In this document: one piece after another, positions 1 through 5,813 of the stretch
Numbering within the stretch: position 1 is the first letter of the stretch
Layout: every line of letters begins with the position of its first letter
Source of the DNA: DATAAM01 sp036260075
GTDB taxonomy: Bacteria; Actinomycetota; Acidimicrobiia; Acidimicrobiales; JAHWLA01
Direction: 5' to 3'
Length of the DNA stretch: 8,295 nt
Assembly (NCBI GenBank): GCA_036260075.1
Contig: DATAAM010000115.1
Location: forward strand, 1-8,295
Made by a program: the position numbers and the translations under genes
The notes under the pieces: model-generated
Database searches by the model: none
The model's input: the letters and a program-made list of their open reading frames with translations, nothing else
What the model was told of the DNA's origin: nothing

Positions 1-222
1 CCCGGCGAGGCGCTCGCCGAGCGCGTGCATCTCGGTGCGCGCCTCACCAGCGAGTGGACGTTCGAGGCGACCGACGACGGTCGCACCCGGGTGCGGCACT
101 GCATCGACGTCGTGCTGCCCGGTGGCCCGTTCGGACGGATCGAGCGGTTCGTCCTCCGACGTCGCATTGCGGCGTTGCAACGAGCTGCCTTGGAGGCGCT
201 CGATTCCCTCGTGTCCATCTGA
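1..222 (+). CDS. C-terminal part of an SRPBCC (START-like) family protein, 5' end outside window
   Basis: Frame 1 is open from the first base and ends with TGA at 220-222, giving 73 visible residues. The visible part has a strand rich in charged and aromatic residues (SEWTFEATDDGRTRVRH), a further strand ending in a turn (VVLPGGPFGRIERF), and a long C-terminal basic amphipathic helix ending in LEALDSLVSI. This beta-turn-helix ending, with the 'GPFGRI..F..RRRI' lead into the helix, is the usual end of SRPBCC/polyketide-cyclase-like proteins, which bind hydrophobic ligands in a helix-grip cavity. The family assignment rests on pattern only, and the ligand cannot be told. A GTG at 25 could be read as a start but would give only half a fold, so a start upstream of the window is more likely. 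It may share a transcript with the kinase downstream, because no promoter-like box is visible in the gap. Confidence 0.6.
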   Translation, partial: PGEALAERVHLGARLTSEWTFEATDDGRTRVRHCIDVVLPGGPFGRIERFVLRRRIAALQRAALEALDSLVSI

Positions 223-260
223 CTCCTGCCGATCAAGACGGCGGAGGAGCGAGGGGGTCA

Positions 261-359
261 GTGGAAGCCTCACGAGCAGTGGTGGACGGGCTTCGGTGCG
301 CGGTCTGCGACGGGGCGGACGCGCTGTCGGAGCACCAGGCCGCGGAGCCGTCGACGTGA
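261..359 (+). CDS. Possible 32-residue microprotein or leader ORF with a CxxC pair
   Basis: A GTG at 261 is preceded by GGAGG (243-247) and GAGG (251-254, six bases from the GTG). The frame encodes 32 residues with Cys13 and Cys16 in a CAVC pair, then an acidic, polar C-terminus ending AAEPST. Its TGA (357-359) overlaps the GTG start of the histidine kinase (356-358) as GTGA, the classic arrangement for translational coupling. It sits in a 133-base gap that otherwise holds no gene. No homology is recognised, and an open frame this short is easy to get by chance at this GC content. It may simply be a leader that feeds ribosomes to the kinase start, or not be translated at all. Confidence 0.25.
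   Translation: MEASRAVVDGLRCAVCDGADALSEHQAAEPST
344..347 (+). promoter_or_regulatory. Shine-Dalgarno-like GGAG for the histidine kinase
   Basis: GGAG lies 8 bases upstream of the GTG at 356. It is the main reason for choosing this start over upstream in-frame codons, which would add a low-complexity Arg/Ser-rich segment unlike a receiver domain. Confidence 0.5.
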
Positions 360-1888
360 CCGGCCTGTCGTCGGACGCCGGCCGCCGGCCCGTCGTGCTC
401 GTGGTGGAGGGCGACGCCGATCAGCGGTCCCTCATCGAGCACGCCCTCCGGCGGGCGTCGTACGACGTGCGGACGGCGGGCTCCGCCGACGAGGCCTTGG
501 GGAAGCTGGACGGCGTGGACGTGGTGCTCCTCGACCACCGCCTGCCCGACATGACCGGCATCGAGCTGCTGCGGACGATGTCGCGTCGTACCGGCCCGGC
601 CGTCGTGCTCGTCACCGAGGTCGGCGACGAGGATGTCGTCGTCGACGCCCTGCGGGCGGGTGCGGTCGACTTCGTCGTCAAGGGACCGACGTACTTCGAC
701 GAGCCGGCCGGCGTGGTCGAGCGGGCCTGCCGCCACCACGACGTGGTGCGCCGGGCCCGTGAGCTTCAGCGCCTGGCGCTGCTCGTCCACTCGGCGCTCG
801 ACCGTGACGCCATGTGCAACGAGATCGTGCAGGGCGCCCGGCAGCTCCTGCGTTCGGGCTCGGCCGGCCTGTTCGTGACCGGCTCCGACGGCGGCGTGCA
901 CATGCTGGCCGGCGACAGCCGGGGGTCGTCGGCGGTGGCCGCCCGAGTGGCGTCCATCGTGCGCAACCCCGATCGTCCCAAGCACACCTCGGCGGGCAAC
1001 GGCTGCCTCGTGGTCCCGCTGCCCCGGGCGGAAGGGGTGCCGGTGGGCGCGCTGGCGGTGTGGGACCGGGAGCAACGGGCGGCCTCGGCCGAGGAGGTGG
1101 AGCTGGCGGAGACGTTCGCCGCGTTCGCGGCGACGGCGCTCGCCAATGCGGCCCGGTTGGAGCTGCAGCGCGTTCTCGTGACCGAGCTGCAGGAGACGCT
1201 CGACCTGCGCCGCAACCTCGTCATGTCGCTGTCGCACGAGCTGCGCACGCCGCTCACCTGCGTGGTCGGCTTCGCCGACACGCTCGTGGCGGAGTGGGAG
1301 ACGCTCGACGACGACGACGTACGGCGCGTCTGCATGCGGTCGATCCGCGAGAACGCACACGAGCTGCGGGCGCTGGTGGAGCAACTGCTCGACTTCGCCG
1401 AGTCCGAGGCAGGCCGCCTGACGGGGACGGCGCGCGAGCGCCTGCCGTTGGCGAGCGAGGTGTCGGCCGCGGTGGACGCGTTGGGCCCGATGCTGGCCGA
1501 CCGACCGGTCACCGTCGACATCGGCGAGGTGGAGGTGGACGCCGACCCCTTGCTGTTGCGGCGCACGCTCGCCAACCTGCTCACCAATGCGGCCAAGCAC
1601 TCGGCGCCCGGCGTACCCGTGGCCGTGCGGGCGGTGGCCGAGGGCGACGTCGTGCGGGTGGAGGTGGAGGACGCCGGGCAGGGCATGACGGCCGACGAGC
1701 TGGCCCACGCCTTCGAGCCGTTCTGGCGAGGGGAGACGGCCCGCAGCGGCGCCGCCCGCGGCAGCGGGCTGGGCTTGGCGCTGGTGCGCGAGTACGTCCG
1801 GCTGATGGGCGGCGAGGTGGTGGCGGAGTCGAGCCCGGGGGCAGGCGCCCGATTCTCCTTCACCGTCCCGGTTCGCCCCGCGCCGTGA
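356..1888 (+). CDS. Soluble hybrid histidine kinase: receiver - GAF - HisKA - HATPase
   Basis: This 510-residue protein is a two-component sensor kinase with an N-terminal receiver domain. The receiver (about 12-125) has acidic pocket residues E18 and D20, phospho-acceptor D60 in LLDHRLPD, T87 and K109. A GAF-like sensor segment follows (about 135-283). The HisKA dimerisation helix carries the phospho-histidine H294 in SLSHELRTPL. The ATPase domain (about 395-506) has the N box with N411 (NLLTNAAKH), G1 box D439-A-G-Q-G, F box FEPFWRG and G2 box GSGLGL (469-474). No membrane segment or signal peptide is seen, so it should act in the cytoplasm, with the receiver as phospho-input and the GAF as ligand or redox input. 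The start is GTG 356, supported by GGAG 8 bases upstream and by the receiver beginning at about residue 12. No partner response regulator is in the window. The signal sensed is unknown. Confidence 0.93.
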   Translation: MTGLSSDAGRRPVVLVVEGDADQRSLIEHALRRASYDVRTAGSADEALGKLDGVDVVLLDHRLPDMTGIELLRTMSRRTGPAVVLVTEVGDEDVVVDALRAGAVDFVVKGPTYFDEPAGVVERACRHHDVVRRARELQRLALLVHSALDRDAMCNEIVQGARQLLRSGSAGLFVTGSDGGVHMLAGDSRGSSAVAARVASIVRNPDRPKHTSAGNGCLVVPLPRAEGVPVGALAVWDREQRAASAEEVELAETFAAFAATALANAARLELQRVLVTELQETLDLRRNLVMSLSHELRTPLTCVVGFADTLVAEWETLDDDDVRRVCMRSIRENAHELRALVEQLLDFAESEAGRLTGTARERLPLASEVSAAVDALGPMLADRPVTVDIGEVEVDADPLLLRRTLANLLTNAAKHSAPGVPVAVRAVAEGDVVRVEVEDAGQGMTADELAHAFEPFWRGETARSGAARGSGLGLALVREYVRLMGGEVVAESSPGAGARFSFTVPVRPAP

Positions 1889-1890
1889 AG

Positions 1891-1908
1891 CCGGTGCTCC
1901 GGCACCGG
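1891..1908. terminator. Hairpin between convergent histidine kinase and corA (likely bidirectional terminator)
   Basis: A perfect 7-bp stem (CCGGTGC 1891-1897 with GCACCGG 1902-1908) encloses a TCCG loop. On the plus strand this is a C(UNCG)G-type tetraloop, known to be very stable. It fills almost all of the 21 bases between the kinase stop (1886-1888) and the corA stop (1912-1910 on the minus strand). There is no T-run on either side, as is usual for high-GC actinobacterial hairpin terminators. Confidence 0.6.
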
Positions 1909-1909
1909 A

Positions 1910-2866
1910 TCAGAGCCAGTCGCGGCGGCGGAAGAAGGCCCAGCCCACGAGCGTGAGGACGACCATGAGGCCGAGGGCGAACGGGTAGCCGTACGCCCAC
2001 CCCAGCTCGGGCATGTGCTCGAAGTTCATCCCGTAGATGGCAGCGATGAGCGTGGCGCCCAAGAGGATGGCGCCCCACGACGTCATCGTCTTCATCACCT
2101 CGTTCATCCGGTTGGAGATGATGGCCAGGTGGGCATCGACGGCGTTGCCCATGAGCTCTCGTTGGGTGTCGATGGCGTCGGCCACCCGCAGCACGTGGTC
2201 GTAGACGTCTTGCAGCAGCACCAGCGTGGCGTCGTCGATCCAGCGGACCTCTCGCCTGAGGAGGGCGCTGAGCACGTCGCGAACGGGCATGACGGCGCGG
2301 CGGGCCAGCAGGAGTCGGCGGCGGAGGTGGAAGAGGTCCTGTTGCACCTCGGCCTCGACCAGCGGCTCGTGCGAGAAGATCCGGTCCTCCAGCTCCTCCA
2401 GCTCCTCCTCCACGGCGTCGAGCGCCACGAACCAGCCGTCCACCAGCTCGTCGAGGACGCTGTAGAGCAGGAAGCCCACGGTGAACTCGGGGGCCGACGT
2501 GCGCTCGAAGCGGCGGCGGGCGTCGTCGAGGCTCCACGTCTCACCCGCGTGGTTGCGTCCGCGCACGCTCACCAGCCACGTGGGCCCGATGAACAGGTCG
2601 ACCTCGCAGAGCGCGCGCGAGTACGCCACCACGAAGGCGTGCGTGGGGTAGAGCTCGAGCTTGGGTCGCTGGCCGTGCTTGCGGGCGTCCTCCACGGCCA
2701 ACGGGTGCAGCTCGAACTCCCGGTCGATGGTGCGGAAGTCGTCCTCGGTGGGGTCGCTCAGGTCCACCCACAGGAGGCGGTCGCCGCGGGCCACCAGGTC
2801 GGAGATCTCGTCGGGGTCGTGCACCACCTCCGACCCCTGTGGGCCGTACGAGAGGACGGTGATCAC
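1910..2866 (-). CDS. corA: CorA-type magnesium/cobalt transporter
   Basis: This 318-residue protein has the full CorA plan and a usual family length. A cytoplasmic alpha/beta N-domain includes the HPLAVEDARKHGQRPK stretch. A long helical stalk follows, with an acidic heptad-like piece (VEEELEELEDRIF). Two C-terminal membrane helices (about 261-280 and 294-312) are separated by the signature GMN (279-281) and the MPEL loop (285-288). The tail RRRDWL is cytoplasmic. CorA works as a pentameric inner-membrane channel that takes up Mg2+, and Co2+ or Ni2+ in some members. The start is GTG 2866, which overlaps the TGA of the upstream thioesterase-like gene (GTGA at 2866-2863). The bases before it are C-rich on the coding strand with no Shine-Dalgarno, so translation probably depends on ribosomes ending the upstream gene. 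Family is certain; the exact metal is not. Confidence 0.96.
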   Translation of the reverse strand: MITVLSYGPQGSEVVHDPDEISDLVARGDRLLWVDLSDPTEDDFRTIDREFELHPLAVEDARKHGQRPKLELYPTHAFVVAYSRALCEVDLFIGPTWLVSVRGRNHAGETWSLDDARRRFERTSAPEFTVGFLLYSVLDELVDGWFVALDAVEEELEELEDRIFSHEPLVEAEVQQDLFHLRRRLLLARRAVMPVRDVLSALLRREVRWIDDATLVLLQDVYDHVLRVADAIDTQRELMGNAVDAHLAIISNRMNEVMKTMTSWGAILLGATLIAAIYGMNFEHMPELGWAYGYPFALGLMVVLTLVGWAFFRRRDWL

Positions 2867-3660
2867 GAGGGGGGCTCGAGGGGGGAGTAGCGAGCCAGCT
2901 GCCTGCTCATGGCCACCAGCCTGCCGTCCTCGCCCCACAGCTCGCCGTCTTCTTCCACGTAGCCGCCGGTGAAGAACCGGGTCGAGAAGCGAGCCAGGTG
3001 CCAGCGCGTGCGCGGACGGGAGCGCCAGTGCACGGTGAGCTCCACCGTGGGGGTGAGGCCGGGGCCGAGGGCGCCCCACGCGGCGGGTGGCATGCCGTCC
3101 ATGAACGTCGGGACGGCGAGCGCGTCGAGGTCGCGGTCGCGCAGGCGCATCCAGCCCTGGACGACGGATGCGTCGTCCGGCGTCGCGGGGAAGAACGCCT
3201 CGAACTCGGGGCGGGGCGCCCGGTACTCGAAGCGGCGGGTGAACTCGAGCGACGGGTCGTCCTGGTCGGGCATCGTGGCCTGCTCCTCGGGCGGCGCCGT
3301 CTCCGGCATCCGGCCGTACAACGTCGGTCCGGCCACATCGCGGATCGTGCCCGTGATCGCCAGCGCGGCGAGAACGACGCCGTGCTCCTGGACGGCCTCG
3401 GCGGCGAGGTAGGCGTGGCCCTTCGTCGCGTGGAGCAGGCGGGGCCGCACCTCGACCGGGCCGTACACGGGCCGTTGGAGGTAGTGCGTGGTCATGCTCA
3501 GCGGCTCGGGGTGCGGCGACACGTCCAACATGGCCCGCAGGGGGAGGGTGGACACGAACCCTCCGTTGACGCCGCGGCCGATGTGCCACCGGGGCGACAC
3601 CTGGCCGCGCCACGTGCCACCGTCGCGGACGAGCGCGGTGTCGTCGTCGAAGACGCCCAT
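2863..3660 (-). CDS. Double-hotdog acyl-CoA thioesterase-like protein (4HBT_3/TesB-like)
   Basis: This 265-residue protein looks like a tandem hotdog-fold thioesterase of the 4HBT_3/TesB type. The N-terminal hotdog (about 5-115) has the family pattern PRWHIGRGVNGGF (23-35), beginning the long central helix, then HPEPLSMTTHYLQRPVYGPVEV. The second half (about 145-258) includes PTFMDGMPP, VELTVHWRSRP and STRFFTGGYVEEDGELW, typical of the C-terminal hotdog. Members hydrolyse acyl-CoA thioesters in the cytoplasm, but many are uncharacterised and the substrate cannot be told. ATG 3660 is chosen because a TACGGT -10 box lies exactly 7 bases upstream, fitting leaderless transcription. GTG 3669, with a GAGG 5 bases before it, is the alternative and would add three residues. 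It is first gene of an operon with corA, by a 4-base overlap. No functional link between a thioesterase and CorA is known to me. Confidence 0.88.
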   Translation of the reverse strand: MGVFDDDTALVRDGGTWRGQVSPRWHIGRGVNGGFVSTLPLRAMLDVSPHPEPLSMTTHYLQRPVYGPVEVRPRLLHATKGHAYLAAEAVQEHGVVLAALAITGTIRDVAGPTLYGRMPETAPPEEQATMPDQDDPSLEFTRRFEYRAPRPEFEAFFPATPDDASVVQGWMRLRDRDLDALAVPTFMDGMPPAAWGALGPGLTPTVELTVHWRSRPRTRWHLARFSTRFFTGGYVEEDGELWGEDGRLVAMSRQLARYSPLEPPS

Positions 3661-3667
3661 CGCGGCC

Positions 3668-3673
3668 ACCGTA
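3668..3673 (-). promoter_or_regulatory. -10 box (TACGGT) for the leaderless thioesterase-corA transcript
   Basis: On the minus strand TACGGT is followed by exactly seven bases and then ATG 3660. That spacing puts the transcription start at or next to the A of the start codon. No convincing -35 is seen. The box shares its TA with the opposing -10 box of the RNA methyltransferase. Confidence 0.55.
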
Positions 3674-3677
3674 ACCT
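3672..3677 (+). promoter_or_regulatory. -10 box (TAACCT) for the leaderless RNA methyltransferase transcript
   Basis: TAACCT is followed by seven bases and then GTG 3685, with no Shine-Dalgarno between. It overlaps the opposing TACGGT box by the TA at 3672-3673. No clear -35 is seen; that region lies within the start of the divergent gene. Confidence 0.55.
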
Positions 3678-3684
3678 CGTCGTC

Positions 3685-4881
3685 GTGGGGCGCGTCCACC
3701 TCGTCGCTCGTGCGGTCGCCGCAGGCGGCGACGCCATCGCTCGTGACGCGGACGGGCGCGTCGTGTTGGTGGAGGGCGCGCTGCCCGGCGAGGGGGTCGT
3801 GGCCGAGCTGGTGGAGGAGAAGCGCGACTACGCCCGGGCTCGGGTGGTCGAGGTGGTGTCGTCCTCGCCCGGTCGGGTGGCGCCGCCGTGCTCGGGCGTG
3901 GCCGCAGGCTGCGGCGGCTGCCAGTGGCAGCACGTCGAGCCCGCGTGGCAGGCGCGGCTCAAGCGCGACATCGTCGTCGACGCCCTGCACCGGATCGCCC
4001 GGCTGGCCGACCCGCCGGTGGCCTCGGAGGTGCCGGCGGTGCCTGCGTGGGGCCATCGCACCACCCTGCGCCTGGCCGTGGAGGACGGGCGTGCCGTGTA
4101 CCGCGAGCGACGGGGCCGGCGGCCGGTGGTGCCGGAGCAGTGCCCGGTGGCCCACGCGCGCCTGGAGGAACTCGTCGTGGACGGGCGCTTCGGGCAGGCG
4201 GCCGAGGTGGTGCTGCGAGTGTCGGAGGCCACCGGCGAGCGGCTGGTGGTGGCCCGTCCGACGGCAGCGGGCGTGGACGTGCCTGCCGACGTGCTTGTGG
4301 TGGGGGCCGACGAGCGTCCCCGGCTGCGCCGGGCCGCCGTGACCGAGGAGGTGGCGGGGCGGCGGTGGCGCGTCTCGGCCGAGTCCTTCTTCCAGTCGGG
4401 GCCGGCGGCGGCCGAGCTGCTGGTGTCGGCCGTGCGGGCGGCGGCGGGAGCGGCGGCGGGCGGCACGGTGGTCGACGCCTACGCCGGGATCGGCCTGTTG
4501 GGTGGGTCGCTGCCGGGCGTCGGCCGCCTCCTCGCCGTGGAGCGCCATCCCTCGGCGGTGCGGGACGCACGCCACAACCTGGCCGACCTTCCGGCCGAGG
4601 TGGTCCAGGCGGAGGTGGCGGCGTGGCGCGCCCCCTCGTCGGCGGCCGTCGACCTGGTGGTGGCCGACCCGGCCCGACCGGGCCTCGGCGGTGCCGCTTC
4701 GGCGGCGTTGGCTGCGGCGGGAGCCGCTCGGTTCGTGCTGGTGTCCTGCGACCCGGCGTCGTTGGCCCGCGACGTCCGGCTGCTCGACGGCCACGGCTAT
4801 GCGCTCACCGGCGTGCAGGTGCTCGACCTGTTCCCCCACACCTTCCACGTCGAGGCGGTGGCCAGGTTCGACGCCCGCTGA
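3685..4881 (+). CDS. TRAM-domain, [4Fe-4S] RNA (uracil-5-)methyltransferase, TrmA/RumA/RlmD family
   Basis: This 398-residue protein is an SAM-dependent RNA m5U methyltransferase, probably acting on 23S rRNA. An N-terminal TRAM RNA-binding domain (about 1-60) includes GRVVLVEGALPGE and KRDYARARVVEV. Four cysteines for a [4Fe-4S] cluster follow: C69, C76, C79 (PPC...GCGGCQWQH) and C153 (EQCPV). FFQSG (235-239) precedes the Rossmann-like domain with SAM motif DAYAGIG (264-270), acidic VERHPSAV, and D328-P-A-R. The catalytic nucleophile is C355 in VSCDPASLARD, and E390 in FPHTFHVEAV is the likely general base. Two family motifs vary: DPAR for the usual DPPR, and DAYAG for the usual DxYCG. The presence of the cluster and TRAM argues for the rRNA branch over TrmA, but the target uridine cannot be told. 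GTG 3685 is the only plausible in-frame start near the TRAM beginning. It diverges from the thioesterase gene 24 bases away. Confidence 0.94.
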   Translation: MGRVHLVARAVAAGGDAIARDADGRVVLVEGALPGEGVVAELVEEKRDYARARVVEVVSSSPGRVAPPCSGVAAGCGGCQWQHVEPAWQARLKRDIVVDALHRIARLADPPVASEVPAVPAWGHRTTLRLAVEDGRAVYRERRGRRPVVPEQCPVAHARLEELVVDGRFGQAAEVVLRVSEATGERLVVARPTAAGVDVPADVLVVGADERPRLRRAAVTEEVAGRRWRVSAESFFQSGPAAAELLVSAVRAAAGAAAGGTVVDAYAGIGLLGGSLPGVGRLLAVERHPSAVRDARHNLADLPAEVVQAEVAAWRAPSSAAVDLVVADPARPGLGGAASAALAAAGAARFVLVSCDPASLARDVRLLDGHGYALTGVQVLDLFPHTFHVEAVARFDAR

Positions 4882-4892
4882 GGGGCATTCGG

Positions 4893-4898
4893 TACCAT
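4893..4898 (+). promoter_or_regulatory. -10 box (TACCAT) for the leaderless gene at 4905
   Basis: TACCAT ends six bases before GTG 4905, inside the 23-base gap after the methyltransferase stop. No Shine-Dalgarno stands before the GTG. The box suggests the downstream gene has its own leaderless transcript, though read-through from the methyltransferase is also possible because no terminator hairpin lies between. Confidence 0.5.
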
Positions 4899-4904
4899 CC
4901 GGAC

Positions 4905-5741
4905 GTGGACCTCGAGGTTCTCGAGCAGAAGCTCCGTGCACTGCCAGGCGTCCTCGACTGCTCGGTGAGCGCCGAGGGGGTGGCCGTCGTGGTGCACCCG
5001 GAGGTCGATCCACGCCTGATCGAGGTGCAGGCCCAGATGCTGCTGGGCGAGGCGGGCGACCGTCGCCCGCTGTTGGTGGTGGGCGGCATGAGCGGCGGGC
5101 CGCGCGTGCTTCCGACCGGTCGCGCCCCCCGCCCGCGTGCGCGGCGGACGGGCCCGTCCCCGGCGTCGCTCGTCGCCTTCGCCGTGCTGGTGCTCGGGCT
5201 GTTGGCAGTGGTGCCGATCGCCAACCGCGACGCCGGCCCCGAGCGGTCCGCCTCGCCTGCGGGGCGGGGCGGTGCCCGGTCCTCGTCGCCGTCGGGGCTG
5301 GGCCGGCTGCCCCTCGACGAGGCGCCCGAAGAGCTCGTGGCCTCGGGCCCGCAGGCCACGCCCTCGGGCGGGGCCGCGGAGGGCCAACCCGGGCCCGACC
5401 GGACGGACACCGTCGACCTCGGCACCGTGGTGCTCGCCTCGGCATCGTCGCCGGCGCCGGTCGAGAGCGCATCGACCCCCTCCCCGGGTGCCGTGCCCGC
5501 CTCCGAACCTGCGCCCCCGACGGTGACGGCGGCGGCAGGCAACGCTCCGACGGCGAAGGGCAAGGGCCGTGCGGCCTCCGCTCGGGGTGGGCACGGTGGA
5601 CGGTCGGACGAGGTGCGCGCCGCGGCCCGCACCGATGCTGCCGTGGCGACAGGTGCGGCGGCCAAGGCCGGTCCGCCCGGCAAGGCCGACGCGCCGGGCA
5701 AGGCCGACCCGCCAGGCCGACGCCGCGGGCACCGCCGCTGA
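4905..5741 (+). CDS. Unrecognised single-pass membrane protein with a long disordered Ala/Pro/Ser/Gly tail
   Basis: I do not recognise this 278-residue protein. Residues 1-60 look like a compact alpha/beta domain: helix LEVLEQKLRALPGV, strand LDCSVSAEGVAVVVHP, helix DPRLIEVQAQMLLGEAG, strand RRPLLVVGG. The helix-LPGV-strand pattern recalls small ferredoxin-like (HMA/ACT-type) folds, but there is no CxxC metal site. A basic linker (R73-R81) precedes one hydrophobic helix (about 87-106, PASLVAFAVLVLGLLAVVPI). By the positive-inside rule this places the N-domain in the cytoplasm and the remaining 170 residues outside. That tail is low complexity, rich in A, P, S and G, and becomes Lys/Arg-rich near the end, with tandem PGKAD repeats and the terminus RRRGHRR. 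The start GTG 4905 follows a TACCAT box by six bases. The coding call rests on the N-domain and membrane helix; the tail cannot be judged by homology. Hairpins follow the stop directly. Confidence 0.8.
   Translation: MDLEVLEQKLRALPGVLDCSVSAEGVAVVVHPEVDPRLIEVQAQMLLGEAGDRRPLLVVGGMSGGPRVLPTGRAPRPRARRTGPSPASLVAFAVLVLGLLAVVPIANRDAGPERSASPAGRGGARSSSPSGLGRLPLDEAPEELVASGPQATPSGGAAEGQPGPDRTDTVDLGTVVLASASSPAPVESASTPSPGAVPASEPAPPTVTAAAGNAPTAKGKGRAASARGGHGGRSDEVRAAARTDAAVATGAAAKAGPPGKADAPGKADPPGRRRGHRR
5676..5711 (+). repeat. Two 18-base tandem repeats encoding PGKAD units
   Basis: Two consecutive 18-base units (5676-5693 and 5694-5711) match at 16 of 18 positions and encode PGKADA and PGKADP. They are followed by a truncated third copy (CCAGGCCGAC) that lacks the AAGGC core. 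A further partial match (GCCAAGGCC) lies just upstream. They form the basic end of the disordered tail. Confidence 0.75.
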
Positions 5742-5790
5742 GGCCCGTCGGGCCGTCGGCGCCGTGCCCTCTCCGGGAAGAGACGGCGCC
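5742..5790 (+). terminator. Two adjacent hairpins after the membrane-protein gene
   Basis: Immediately after the TGA, GGCCC (5742-5746) pairs with GGGCC (5750-5754) around a 3-base loop. Next, GGCGCCGT (5758-5765) pairs with ACGGCGCC (5783-5790). Inside that second stem, CTCT (5769-5772) pairs with AGAG (5779-5782), leaving a 3-base bulge and a 6-base loop. There is no T-run. The position, between a stop codon and the -10 box of mca, fits a terminator that insulates the two genes. Confidence 0.5.
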
Positions 5791-5800
5791 GTCCGGTGGT

Positions 5801-5806
5801 TAGGGT
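5801..5806 (+). promoter_or_regulatory. -10 box (TAGGGT) for leaderless mca
   Basis: TAGGGT is followed by seven bases and then ATG 5814, with no Shine-Dalgarno in between. This favours ATG 5814 over the in-frame GTG at 5796, which would lie upstream of the box. Confidence 0.6.
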
Positions 5807-5813
5807 CGTTCGT

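Noticed and set aside
35..355. Upstream extension of the kinase frame
   Set aside because: The added residues are Arg/Ser-rich, overlap the SRPBCC gene and contain no fold. GTG 356 has a ribosome site and leads straight into the receiver domain.
233..1708. Long minus-strand open frame (491 codons) opposite the histidine kinase
   Set aside because: It is His/Arg/Gly-rich with no domain, and mirrors the codon pattern of the clearly real kinase on the other strand. Long antisense frames are expected at this GC content.
2015..2890. Plus-strand open frame (291 codons) opposite corA
   Set aside because: Its composition (Val/Glu/His/Gln-rich) is the complement of the Leu/Asp/Val-rich corA reading frame, and corA has the full GMN/MPEL signature.
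2867..3613. N-terminal extension of corA in its own frame
   Set aside because: The extension is Arg/Pro-rich and lies in a shadow frame of the thioesterase gene. CorA proteins normally begin near the chosen GTG.
5796..5813. GTG 5796 as the start of mca
   Set aside because: It lies upstream of the TAGGGT box, has no ribosome site, and would add six residues before the usual Mca N-terminus.
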